Positions 17,362-27,600 of a DNA stretch of 64,000 bases are shown here, in pieces. Origin of the DNA: JdFR-22 sp964534325 (GTDB lineage Archaea; Halobacteriota; Archaeoglobi; Archaeoglobales; Archaeoglobaceae); contig CAZHOR010000005.1 of assembly GCA_964534325.1 (NCBI GenBank), positions 1 through 64,000 on the forward strand. Reading direction: 5' to 3'. Each line of letters starts with the position of its first letter. Position 1 is the stretch's first letter. The notes under the pieces are model-generated. The model did not search any database. It worked only from the letters and a program-made list of their open reading frames with translations, and had not been told where the DNA came from. The position numbers were made by a program, and so were the translations under genes.

Positions 17362-17919
17362 TTACCCGCTTCTTGCTGTGTTGCGGCTCCACTCCGAGAT
17401 GGGCATATTTCCATTGCTGAGGGATAAGAATTCGTTCCACAGCAGGCTGGTCTCGTAATTGTACTGTTTTTGAGGAATGGCTTTGATGGTGACCCTTCCG
17501 GGCTTTTCGTATCCTGTAAATGCTTCCTCTATCAGATTAGCAATTCCTATAATCTCGTTGTACATCTCTTCTTCTGTGGGTCTAACCGTGGTGTACTCCA
17601 CGTACAGCTCACCCCCTTTGAGCTTAACAGAGTTCAACTGCGGTCGGGAGGGTTCAAATACATCATCGTTATTGATGCCTGATTCGATGTGGTCTCTTAT
17701 TTCGTCGATTTCTGGTTCTTGGGGAGAGGATTGGGGCGTGCTCTCAATCCAATCAGATGGAGTGGTCACCTTCTTAGTTGGCATTGGTGTGGGAGTTGGT
17801 GTCTGAGAGGTTGAGTTCTCGATGAGCGGTTCATCTGGGGAAAACCCTTCTTCACAACCACACAGCAAGAGGGCAACGATAATTATGGCGAGAGGCAGTT
17901 TTTTCATATATATTCCCAT
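17362..17919 (-). CDS. Predicted lipoprotein
   Basis: 185 residues. The N-terminus is a lipoprotein signal (KKLPLAIIIVALLLCGC) with Cys at about 20-22 as the likely lipidated residue. A Thr/Pro/Ser-rich linker (about 35-70) connects to a C-terminal domain of about 90 residues (VKLKGGELYVEYTTVRPTEE onwards). Likely exposed outside the membrane. Function unknown. Convergent with the preceding HTH gene. Confidence 0.65.
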   Translation of the reverse strand: MGIYMKKLPLAIIIVALLLCGCEEGFSPDEPLIENSTSQTPTPTPMPTKKVTTPSDWIESTPQSSPQEPEIDEIRDHIESGINNDDVFEPSRPQLNSVKLKGGELYVEYTTVRPTEEEMYNEIIGIANLIEEAFTGYEKPGRVTIKAIPQKQYNYETSLLWNEFLSLSNGNMPISEWSRNTARSG

Positions 17920-17999
17920 CTATAAAATAATCATTGAAGTATAAAAAGTTTCTCAGTAATTATCTAATCATGAGATTACAGATGGATGGTTAATTAGGG

Positions 18000-18659
18000 T
18001 TAAGGGGAGCAATTCAGCGTCAGACTGATAATTGTGCCAGAAGGAGAGTTATCCTCAACCTGAACGCAACCCCCATATCTTTCTACGGTTTTTCTAACAA
18101 TATATAATCCCAGACCGTTGCTCTTGCAGCTGCTGAAACCCTCGTCAAAGATCCTTTCCTTGATCTCTTGGGGGATGCCGACACCATTATCCCCTATTTT
18201 AATCCTGCAGTGGCCCCCTACTTCCTCAATTCTCACATCAACCTTGTCTGCCTGCCCGTGTTTGACAGCATTTCCCACAATATTATCTATCACGGAGCTG
18301 AATGCTCTGTCGGCCATCACACTGCAGTCGCCCTCGATATTGACCCCAACTCTGTACCTTTTAGTGACGTTCTCCACAATCTCTCTGACATCTAAAGCCT
18401 TCAAGGAGTTTCCGGAAGAAGCAAGTTCTTCCAGCTCCTTCATATCCTCCACAAGCTCGAAACTTCTTTTGATGGTATTGATAGCGTTGTCCAAAAGCCT
18501 TTCATCCTTGCTATCCTTATATGCCTCCAAGGAGTTATTGATTATGGTCAAATCGTTGAGAATGTCGTGTCTCATGGTCTTGTTGATGATGCTCAAGAGC
18601 TGGTTCTGGGTAAAATCTGTATCCCTCACTTCCATCTTGCTTTCCATATACGTTAACAC
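18000..18659 (-). CDS. Soluble histidine kinase
   Basis: 219 residues, without a sensor domain of its own. The H-box is MRHDILNDL with His31; HATPase motifs follow: N-box DNIVGNAVKHG, G1 DNGVGIP, F-box FDEGFSS, G2 GLGLYIV. Short kinases of this type are frequent in methanogens and receive signals from partner proteins. No response regulator adjoins it. A start at a later Met (residue 5 or 9) is also possible. Confidence 0.88.
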   Translation of the reverse strand: MLTYMESKMEVRDTDFTQNQLLSIINKTMRHDILNDLTIINNSLEAYKDSKDERLLDNAINTIKRSFELVEDMKELEELASSGNSLKALDVREIVENVTKRYRVGVNIEGDCSVMADRAFSSVIDNIVGNAVKHGQADKVDVRIEEVGGHCRIKIGDNGVGIPQEIKERIFDEGFSSCKSNGLGLYIVRKTVERYGGCVQVEDNSPSGTIISLTLNCSP

Positions 18660-18837
18660 CCCTTCCTCATCATAGACTGATAATCTTAATAATAATAATG
18701 AATATGTGATTAATAAATGCTTCGATTGAGCCTTCAGGGAGCTCTCATAGAGTATTGTAAGATATATAAAATTACATTTTTCTTTTCATAATCCCTTAAA
18801 AGAATAGAGATCTAACCGAAAAATATTCAACACATAT

Positions 18838-20265
18838 TCAAACTTCCCGTATAGATTTAAATTCCTTCGCCAGAGCGGTTTTTCTGTAGCCATGGTCAAT
18901 AAAATCCCATGGCAGATGTTCATCCACATCAATACTACCCAGGTACTCCGGAAAATCGTTAACTCTTACTCTGGGGAGAGAATTTCCAACCCTTTCATCT
19001 CCTCTGGATGTTATGGTCTGTATGGCAAATTTTTTAACATTTCCAGTCTCCACTTCAACCTTCTTCCTTTTCAACCCTTTTTTAAGGAGCCTGAGCTTGT
19101 CATTCAGCTCTTTGATGTTCTCTTGAGGAGATAACGATGGATTCCCTCCAAATGGCATCCACTGGAATGGGGTGTGGGGTTTGGGGACCATAGGGTTGAT
19201 GGATACCGAAACCTTGGGAACTGTTCCCTTCACCTTACCCACCAGGTCTATTATGGCCTGAATATCCTCTTCGCCCTCATCAGGGAGACCCACCATGAAA
19301 TAGAGCTTGGCCTTGGTGATTCCAGCAGAAGATGCCAGCTCCGCTGTACGCAGAATATCATCTTCACTTATCTCCTTCTTGATGACCTCCCTCATCATCT
19401 CGCTCCCGGCCTCAGGAGCAACGGTTATGCTCCTCAACCCTCCAGCTGAAAGCAAATCGATAAGCTCTTCGTCAACCGTATCCGCCCTAAGAGATGAGGG
19501 AGATACCATAAAACCCATTTCCACCAGTTGAGAGATCAGCTCCTTTATCCGGGGATGATCTCCTACTGAGGGAGCTATGAGAGCTACCTTGTCCGCGAGC
19601 TTCCTTCCTTCTTCAGCCAACTCAAGCAAGGAATCGATATCCCTCCACCTGCAAGGCCTGTAGAGCTGCCTCACCAGACAGAACCTGCACTTCCTCTTAC
19701 ACCCTCTCCCGATCTCCAGCAAGAGAGATTTGCCGTAAGCCCCCTCACCTATTATCTGGTGGTGAAGATGGTCTTCCAGCTTGACCCACCTCCTCTTGAC
19801 CGCTTCATCATTCCAAAGCTCACCATTTGCATCCTTTTTCATCAAGCCCTCAACTTCCTGCCCGTTCAATATCTCGGGGACCTTGCCATCTACCTCTCCT
19901 ATAAAGAAGGAGTCAAAATAATTCTTCAGGGGTAAGGGATTCTCCATCACACATGGACCGCCAGCGATACGGTTCCTGGCGGGCTGGACCATTTTTATGG
20001 CCTGAGGGTAATCTTCTTCATACTGGAGGGACATGAATGCCCAGTCAAAATCCGAGATGCTGTCGCCGCTCTCCACACTCTTATCTCCCCCAAATACGTC
20101 AGAGTAAAATCTCTCGCAGATGTGAGTGTCCATCCTATTTACCTCCGAATAAATCTGCTGAAGGCCGAGGTTGGCAATACCTGCCTTATAGAAATTGGGA
20201 TAAGCTAAAGCAACTTTCTTCTGGTCCTTCCTCCATTTCTTGGCAAGGGGATTATGCTCTTCCAT
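18838..20265 (-). CDS. Radical SAM protein (B12-binding-domain type)
   Basis: 475 residues. An N-terminal flavodoxin-like region (about 1-130) resembles the cobalamin-binding domain of this class but lacks an obvious DxHxxG motif. The radical SAM cluster is Cys189-x3-Cys193-x2-Cys196. Conserved later motifs include VAPEAGSE and MVGLPDEGEEDI. Homologues in methanogens are annotated only as radical SAM; product unknown. Confidence 0.85.
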   Translation of the reverse strand: MEEHNPLAKKWRKDQKKVALAYPNFYKAGIANLGLQQIYSEVNRMDTHICERFYSDVFGGDKSVESGDSISDFDWAFMSLQYEEDYPQAIKMVQPARNRIAGGPCVMENPLPLKNYFDSFFIGEVDGKVPEILNGQEVEGLMKKDANGELWNDEAVKRRWVKLEDHLHHQIIGEGAYGKSLLLEIGRGCKRKCRFCLVRQLYRPCRWRDIDSLLELAEEGRKLADKVALIAPSVGDHPRIKELISQLVEMGFMVSPSSLRADTVDEELIDLLSAGGLRSITVAPEAGSEMMREVIKKEISEDDILRTAELASSAGITKAKLYFMVGLPDEGEEDIQAIIDLVGKVKGTVPKVSVSINPMVPKPHTPFQWMPFGGNPSLSPQENIKELNDKLRLLKKGLKRKKVEVETGNVKKFAIQTITSRGDERVGNSLPRVRVNDFPEYLGSIDVDEHLPWDFIDHGYRKTALAKEFKSIREV

Positions 20266-20455
20266 TCGTATCTTCCATCAGTATCAACGACAGTTATTTC
20301 CAGATTTGTTTATTTACCGGCCCATTTATTTTGAGATTGAACTATAAATCGTTTTTCAGTCCAGTAACCCAGTAGTCCAGCAGCGGTAAGGCCGAAATAG
20401 TTATTTCCAATTGAGAAACAAATAAAATGAATAGAATAATGAATAATTAAAAGAG

Positions 20456-20944
20456 TTAGAACTGTATTATCCTTCCTCCTCTGGTTATAGAGATCTTTCC
20501 GGTCTTCACCATCTCTTTGACCCCGAACTGTCTCATGAGGTCGATGAACGCTTTCAGCTTTTCCTCATCCCCGGTGATCTCTATGACCATGCTGTCCCTG
20601 GCTACGTCAACGATCCTTCCTCTGAAGATGTTGGCTATCTCCACTATTTCTCCTCTGTTTTCGGATGTGGCGGCGACCTTTATCATGGTGAGCTCTCTTT
20701 CCACGCTGTTCTTGGTGACGTCGCTTATCTTTATGACCTCGATGAGCTTGTTCAACTGCTTGATAACCTGCTCCATTACTTCATCGTTACCGCTGACCAC
20801 GATGGTCATTCGGGAGATGTCTTCTCTTTCCGTAGTCCCCACTGCCAGACTGTGTATGTTGAATCCCCTCCTCCTGAAAAGGGATGAGACTCTGGCAAGG
20901 ACTCCGGGCTTATTTTCTACCAGAACCGCGATCGTGTGCCTCAT
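20456..20944 (-). CDS. ilvN: Acetolactate synthase small (regulatory) subunit
   Basis: 162 residues. An ACT domain at 3-75 (VLVENKPGVLARVSSLFRRRGFNI) plus the C-terminal ALS regulatory domain (RELTMIKV, then RQFGVKEMVKTGKISI). It binds branched-chain amino acids, usually valine, and stimulates IlvB. Follows ilvB by only 3 nt. Confidence 0.96.
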   Translation of the reverse strand: MRHTIAVLVENKPGVLARVSSLFRRRGFNIHSLAVGTTEREDISRMTIVVSGNDEVMEQVIKQLNKLIEVIKISDVTKNSVERELTMIKVAATSENRGEIVEIANIFRGRIVDVARDSMVIEITGDEEKLKAFIDLMRQFGVKEMVKTGKISITRGGRIIQF

Positions 20945-20947
20945 TGC

Positions 20948-22618
20948 TCACACCTCTTCGTCCAGTATCTCATTTATGGCAGCTCCTGCCGGCACCATAG
21001 GATAGACGTTCTCCAGTCTCTCCACCCTGAAGTCGATGACCACTGGCAGATCATTTATCTCAAAGGCTTCCTTGAGGGCGTCTTCGACCTCTGAGACCTT
21101 TTCTATGGTCATTCCTACGCCACCGAAGCCTTCTGTTATCTTTTCAAAGCTCATTTCCTTGTATCTCAGGCATGTCTGGGAGTATCTCTCATCGTAGAAC
21201 AGCTCCTGCCATTGTCTGACCATTCCCAGGAACATGTTGTTGAGCACACACACTTTCACCGGTATGTGGAAATCCACACAGGTAGCCAGCTCCTGAATGT
21301 TCATCAAAAAGCTGCCGTCACCGGCTATATCCACCACCTGCCTATCCGGAAAGGCGGTCTGAGCTCCAATGGCTGCAGGGAAACCAAAGCCCATGGTCCC
21401 CAATCCACCGCTGGAGATGAATTGCCGGGGATACTTTACCTTGAAATACTGGGCAGCCCACATCTGATTCTGACCCACTTCCGTAGTGACTATGGCGTCG
21501 GGAGCCAGCTCATAAACCTTCTCGATAACGTATTGGGGTCTCAGCTTACCGTCATCCTTGATGTACTTGAGGGGAAATGCTTTCTTCCAGTTATCTACCT
21601 TATCCGACCATTCCTTTCTCTGCCTGTACTGGATGTTGTTTAAAAGGCTGGAGATTATCTGCTTTGCATCTCCCACAATGGGAACATCTACCTTGACGTT
21701 CTTTCCGATCTCTGCAGCGTCCATGTCTATGTGAATGACTTTAGCGTGAGGAGCGAATCCGGACACTTTTCCGGTGGTCCTGTCACTGAACCTGCATCCG
21801 ATAGCGATCAACAGGTCCGCATCGCTGACAGCGTAGTTGGCGTATTTTGTCCCATGCATGCCCACAAAACCCAGTGAAAGGGGATGAGTTTCCGGTATAG
21901 CTCCTTTACCCATTAAAGTGGTCGCAACTGGGGCAGGGATCTGCTCCGCCAGTTTTCGGACCTCTTCACTGGCACCGGAGAGCATTACACCTCCACCGGC
22001 CATGATCACAGGCCTCTCTGCTTTGGATACGAGGTCAGCAGCCTTCTTTATCTGCTTGGGATGTCCTTTGGTCTTGGGATTGTATCCCATCAGCTCTACT
22101 TTCCTGGGATATTCAAAATCAATGTCCGCCATGGTGATGTCTTTAGGAAGATCGATCAATACGGGGCCAGGTCTACCCGTAGAGGCGATGTAAAAAGCCT
22201 CTTTGACGGTCTCAAGCAGTGAATCTGACTCGGTTACCAGATAATTGTGTTTGGTTCCCGGCATGGATATGCCCGTGATATCGGCTTCCTGAAAAGCATC
22301 ATACCCGATAAGAGCGCTGGGTACCTGACCGGTGAAAACTATTACTGGTGAAGAGTCCATGTGAGCGTTCACAATTCCGGTGACAGTATTGGTTGCCCCC
22401 GGACCCGAAGTTGCAAATGCAACACCTGTCTTACCGCTGGCTCTGGCATACCCGTCTGCTGCATGGACAGCAGCCTGTTCGTGCCTGGTCAATATGTGAG
22501 ATATCTCTGAATCCCACAGAGCATCGTAAGCTTCAATTATGGCACCTCCAGGTATCCCGAAAATATGTTCCACACCTTCATTCTCAAGAGCTTTGATAAA
22601 AGCGTCCGCAGCACGCAT
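20948..22618 (-). CDS. ilvB: Acetolactate synthase large subunit
   Basis: 556 residues. Condenses two pyruvates, or pyruvate and 2-oxobutyrate, first committed step of valine/leucine/isoleucine synthesis. Catalytic Glu47 in TRHEQAA; ThDP motif GDGSFLMNIQE near 430; FAD-binding central domain. GAGGTGG precedes the ATG by several bases. Operon ilvBN; ilvC is not in the window, although a LeuA/CimA enzyme is encoded just upstream on the same strand. Confidence 0.97.
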   Translation of the reverse strand: MRAADAFIKALENEGVEHIFGIPGGAIIEAYDALWDSEISHILTRHEQAAVHAADGYARASGKTGVAFATSGPGATNTVTGIVNAHMDSSPVIVFTGQVPSALIGYDAFQEADITGISMPGTKHNYLVTESDSLLETVKEAFYIASTGRPGPVLIDLPKDITMADIDFEYPRKVELMGYNPKTKGHPKQIKKAADLVSKAERPVIMAGGGVMLSGASEEVRKLAEQIPAPVATTLMGKGAIPETHPLSLGFVGMHGTKYANYAVSDADLLIAIGCRFSDRTTGKVSGFAPHAKVIHIDMDAAEIGKNVKVDVPIVGDAKQIISSLLNNIQYRQRKEWSDKVDNWKKAFPLKYIKDDGKLRPQYVIEKVYELAPDAIVTTEVGQNQMWAAQYFKVKYPRQFISSGGLGTMGFGFPAAIGAQTAFPDRQVVDIAGDGSFLMNIQELATCVDFHIPVKVCVLNNMFLGMVRQWQELFYDERYSQTCLRYKEMSFEKITEGFGGVGMTIEKVSEVEDALKEAFEINDLPVVIDFRVERLENVYPMVPAGAAINEILDEEV

Positions 22619-22796
22619 AAAAAACCACCTCTAAACAATATAGATTACTCTACTACTACAGGGAGGACCAAAATAATATCCAGTGAAACAGCAGCGTAGA
22701 GAGTCTTCAACATTCCTCATCCACTCTCATTAAGTTTTAAATAATTTTTGGTGAGGGAATCCACTAAAGAATATTTTGACGAATCAATCAATGGTC

Positions 22797-24299
22797 TCAT
22801 AGAAGCATGTTGAGCCCCTCGAGGACAGCTTCAACCGAAGCCATTATAATATCAGTTCTGGCTCCTCTGGCAGTCACTATTTTCTCCCCGCTCTTCAACT
22901 GTACAACAACATCCACCAGTGCATCAGTACCTCCGGTTATGGCGTCTACGTGATAGCTCACCAGCTCATAATCTCCAAAACTGGTAAAAGCCTTCTTGAT
23001 AGCGTTTGTGGCCGCATCAACCGGACCAAGACCAACAGCCGCTTCGACCTTTTCAGATCCGTTGACTCTCAGCTTTACGCTGGCAGTTGGAGTCATTTTA
23101 ATTCCACTTACGATGGATAGGTCTTCCAGTTTAACCTTCCTTTCTCTCCTCACCTGAAGCACGGTCTCTATTATGGTCTTTACATCCGCATCAGTTACTC
23201 TCTTTCCTTTATCTCCTACATCTTTAATTCTGGAGAGAATTTCGTTCATCTGGTCCTTGGTGGCACTATAGCCAAGATCTCTCATTATGGCTTCCACACT
23301 TGCTCTACCAGCGTGCTTGCCCAAGACCAGCTGCCTCTTTCTTCCCACCATCTCCGGAGTTATGGGCTCATATGAAGAAGTATCTCTCATTATGGCTGAT
23401 GTGTGAATCCCGCTTTCGTGTGTGAAAGCATTCTCCCCTATGATGGGCTTATTGGTGGGGATAACAACTCTTGTTAGCTTTTCTATGAGTTTGGAAGCGT
23501 GGTATATGTTCTCCATGTTGATGCTTGTCTTGATATCGTAGAGGACTTCCAGAGAAACTACGACTTCCTCAATGGCAGCATTTCCAGCTCTCTCTCCAAT
23601 TCCGTTGATCGTTCCGTGAAAACCTGCTGCACCTCCTCTGATTCCGTATACTGTGTTTACAGTGGCAAGACCGAAGTCATCATGACAGTGGAATAGGACA
23701 GGGGCCTTGAATTCCCCGGTTAATTCTTTAAGTATCCTCTCAGTTTTTTCGGGAGTGAGAACACCTACAGTATCAGTGTAGGTCAATCTGTCAGCACCAG
23801 CATCAATTGCAGCATGATAGAGCTTTTTGATGAATTCCAGGTCGGCTCTTGAGGCATCTTCCCCACCAAATTCTACCAGCAATCCTCTCTCTTTCGCATA
23901 TTGGATGAATTCAACGGACATGTCGATTATGTCCTGCTCTTTCTTCTCACCTCTGAACTTGCTCTCTATATGGATCTTAGAAGACGGGGCAACCATAAAG
24001 AGAGAATCTGCCCCAGCATCGGCTGCAGCATCGATATCGTCCTTTTTTATTCTGGCGAAACTACATATCTCTGCATTAAGGTCTCTTTCGGAGATCGCCT
24101 TAATGGATTTGAAATCCCCTTCAGAAGATATAGCAGTTCCAGCCTCAATAACATTTACGCCAAGATTATCCAGGGCCTCCGCTATCATGAGCTTCTGCTC
24201 TACACTGAGCGATACCCCCGGAGTCTGCTCACCATCCCTTAAGGTTGTATCCAGAATTATCGGTTCTTTCATGTTGACCATGCTCTCTTTTTTATGCAA
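22797..24299 (-). CDS. 2-Isopropylmalate synthase or (R)-citramalate synthase
   Basis: 500 residues; the likeliest start is the internal ATG that gives MKEPIILDTTLRDGEQ, about 10 residues in. A DRE-TIM barrel with LRDGEQTPGV (metal and substrate Arg) and the HxH metal motif in LFHCHDDFG, the linker GENAFTHESGIH, and a C-terminal LeuA dimer/allosteric domain (about 370-490). LeuA and CimA have the same layout and both feed branched-chain synthesis, so substrate (2-ketoisovalerate or pyruvate) is left open. It is divergent from the large kinase gene and about 180 nt upstream of ilvB on the same strand. Confidence 0.92.
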   Translation of the reverse strand: MHKKESMVNMKEPIILDTTLRDGEQTPGVSLSVEQKLMIAEALDNLGVNVIEAGTAISSEGDFKSIKAISERDLNAEICSFARIKKDDIDAAADAGADSLFMVAPSSKIHIESKFRGEKKEQDIIDMSVEFIQYAKERGLLVEFGGEDASRADLEFIKKLYHAAIDAGADRLTYTDTVGVLTPEKTERILKELTGEFKAPVLFHCHDDFGLATVNTVYGIRGGAAGFHGTINGIGERAGNAAIEEVVVSLEVLYDIKTSINMENIYHASKLIEKLTRVVIPTNKPIIGENAFTHESGIHTSAIMRDTSSYEPITPEMVGRKRQLVLGKHAGRASVEAIMRDLGYSATKDQMNEILSRIKDVGDKGKRVTDADVKTIIETVLQVRRERKVKLEDLSIVSGIKMTPTASVKLRVNGSEKVEAAVGLGPVDAATNAIKKAFTSFGDYELVSYHVDAITGGTDALVDVVVQLKSGEKIVTARGARTDIIMASVEAVLEGLNMLL

Positions 24300-24617
24300 T
24301 TTTATCTTCTATTCTTGACTCCAAGTCTTTTTATATCTTTTTTGGTGTTCCTGGAATTAAAAGACGATAGGTTGTGGTTGATTATTCCCTTCTTTTTCTA
24401 CAGGACAAAATATAATATCGCCATATTTGTTAACACAGAACGAGAAAACCCTCAAACGTTATTTAGAGACTCTTAATATTATAAATATTAAAGTAATTTT
24501 ATTATATAATTGGGCTTATTAAAAAGAAAGTCTTTTATACTATACTATTGTAATTACCATACTTATAGCACATATATTAATTTGGTAAAAAGTAATTACA
24601 CACGAGGAGAAAGAGAA
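24300..24617. promoter_or_regulatory. Divergent promoter region between LeuA/CimA and kinase genes
   Basis: 318 nt, AT-rich. A TATA-like TATTATATAA at about 24500-24508 could serve the kinase; poly-A/T tracts closer to 24330 could serve the leuA/cimA gene on the other strand. An in-frame ORF extension of the kinase into this region (24510 on) lacks a ribosome-binding site and has AT-rich composition, so it was not used. Confidence 0.4.
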
Positions 24618-27600
24618 ATGACTTGGGGAAAAGCTAAAGCCACGCTGGATAGATTAAAGATAATATGGTTAGGTATTGGGTTTGTAATACTATTCTGGTT
24701 ACTTGAATCATCAATCCACGTTTTGGTATTCAACCAAGGCACCATTCAGACCCAGCTTTTTTATCCTGAATCCCATGAAGTGTGGATGCGGTCTCTCCTC
24801 ATCAGCATGATATTCGTTTTCAGCTTATTCGCTCAGTATATGGTAAATATCCACCGAAAAGCAGAAGAAGAAATCAGAGAGTCTCATGCAGAGCTGGACC
24901 AGATATTCAATACTTCCGCAGACGGAATGCGGGTTATTGATAAGAATTACAATATCCTTCGGATCAACGGAACATTTACCAGAATAGCCAATGTGACAAT
25001 GGAAGAAGCCACAGGGAGAAAATGCTACGAGATTTTCAGCGGTAATTTCTGTCATACTCCTTACTGCCCTTTGAACCGTATCACAAAAGGGGAAGAAAGT
25101 GTTGAGTACGAAACGGAGAAAAAGAGGAGAGATGGTGAGAAGATACCCTGTATTGTTTACGCTACCCCATTTAAAGACCCGGAAGGGCAATTAATTGGTA
25201 TTGTAGAGGATTTTAGGGATATCACTGAACGCAAAGTTGCCGAGAAGAAGAAAGAGCACCAGAAGAACCTCTTACAAACGATTATCGATTCCACACCTGA
25301 TTTTGTGGTCTTCAAGGATAAAGAACTGGTATACAGGATGGTGAATAGTTCCTTCTGCCAGTTCGTTGGCAAGAACAGGGAAGAGATAGTGGGAAAAACG
25401 GATTACAATATCTTCCCTCCTGAGGAAGCCAAAATGTTCTGCAAAGATGATCTCCATCTTATGGAAACGGGGCGGTCACAGGTTCAGGATGAAGAAGTTA
25501 CAGGAGCTGAAGGAAAACTATGGCTTCAGGTAGCCAAGACACCTGTTTACGAATCCGGTGAAATAATGGGTTTGCTTTGCTCGGTTAGGGATATTACTGA
25601 GCGCAAAAATGCTGAAGATGCTTTGAGGGAGAGTGAGGGGAAGCTCAATGCCATGCTGCAGTCCATCGGGGACCACATGAGCATGATGGACAAGGATCTC
25701 AATATAATCTGGGCGAATGACGTGGCCAAAAAGAATTTTGGGGATGACATTATAGGTAAGAAGTGCTACGAAGTCTATCACAGGATAGATAAACCCTGTG
25801 AGCCTTTTCCTTGCCTGACCTTGAGAGCATTCCAAGATGACGGAATCCATGAGCATGAAACAAGTGTGATAGACAAGGACGGAGAGAAAAGGTACTTCCA
25901 CTGCACTGCCAACGTTGCTCTGAGAGACGAGGAAGGGAAGCCGGTGGGAGTTATAGAGATATCAAGAGACGTCACCGACCAAAAGCTAACGGAGATTTCT
26001 TTAGAGAGGGAGATGAGAATAAATGCGGCTGTAGCCAACCTCTCCAGCGCTCTTTTATCTCCTGCCCCGGTTGAAGAGATGTCAGGCCTTGTACTGGAGC
26101 ATGCCAAACGCCTCACTCGGAGTAAAGTGGGTTATGTGGGGTATATAGACCCCCAGACCGGTTATATGGTCTCCCCCACCATGAAAGAGGTTTGGGATAA
26201 ATGTCAGGTAGAGAATAAAAATACCGTATTCAAGAAATTCGGTGGTCTTTGGGGATGGGTGTTGAACAACAAAGAACCTGTATTCACCAACACTCCAGGA
26301 AACGACCCGCGTTCAGGAGGTTTACCATCAGGCCACATACCCGTTAAAAGATTCTTATCTGTTCCGGCTACGGTGAACGGAGAGCTTGTAGGTCTGATCT
26401 CTGTGGCAAATTCCGAACGTGATTACACTGAAAGAGATGTAGCTCTTGTGGAGAGACTGGCAGACCTTTTTGCTATAGCCATCAAACGTAAACAGACAGA
26501 AGATGAACTACAGGAGGAGAGAAATAAACTGGAAACCATAGTCAACACCATAGAATACGGTCTGCTGATCGTGGACAGGGATAAGAACATCATGTACCAG
26601 AACGATGTACTGAAAGACATTTTTGGCGATGCACTGAATAATAAGTGTTACGAGCTTTACGAGTGCTGCGATGTCGGTGGCGAGTGTTTTCCCGGCAGTT
26701 GTCTGGTTGACGTAGCGTTCCAGAAGGGTACCTCACACACTGTCGATAAAAAGACTGTCAACAAGTCCGGAACCTTGAGGTTCTGGGAAAACACGGCAAG
26801 CCCCATCAGGGATGCCAATGGAGAGATAGTGTCCTCCCTTATTGTGGTGAGAGATATCACTGAGCGCAAGAAAACGGAAGAGGCTTTGCAGGAAGAGAAA
26901 AATAAATTAGAAGCCATAATAGGGGCCATGAATACAGGGTTATCCATTCAAGATAGAGAGTTCAACATATTGTATCAAAATGATGAACACCGAGAACTGG
27001 TCGGGGATTGTGTGGGCCAGAAATGCTATAAGGCTATACATGGCAGGGATGATCCCTGCGATAAATGCCAGGTAAAAATGGCATACAAGGATGGGCAGTC
27101 CCATACAGTTGAATTCGAATATACACTTCCCACTGGAGAAACTGTTTATCTGGAGAACACCGCAAACCCCATTAGAGATGCTAAAGGAGAAATCAATTCA
27201 TGTCTAGAAGTTATTAGAGATATCACGGACCGGAAGGCAGCAGAAAAGCAGATACGTCAGTCTCTTGAAGAGAAGGACGCTCTTTTAAAAGAGATACATC
27301 ACAGGGTGAAAAACAATCTCCAAGTAATATCAAGCCTCATCAACCTTCAGACCAGATATATTAAGGACGATAAGATTCAGGAAGTGCTGCGAGAGAGTCA
27401 GAATCGCATAAAGTCCATGGCCCTCGTTCACGAGAAAATATATCGGTCAGAGAACCTCAACGAATTCAATTTCACTGAATACCTCAAGAACCTTGTATCC
27501 AACCTGTTCCGCTCCTATACGTCAGGAAGCAAAGTCGAGCTGAACATGGATATAGATGATATCTACCTAAACCTTGACACTGCAATTCCCTGCAGTCTCA

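Noticed and set aside
24510..24617. 36-codon upstream extension of the PAS kinase
   Set aside because: AT-rich, Tyr/Asn-rich, no ribosome-binding site, whereas ATG 24618 has GAGGAGA.
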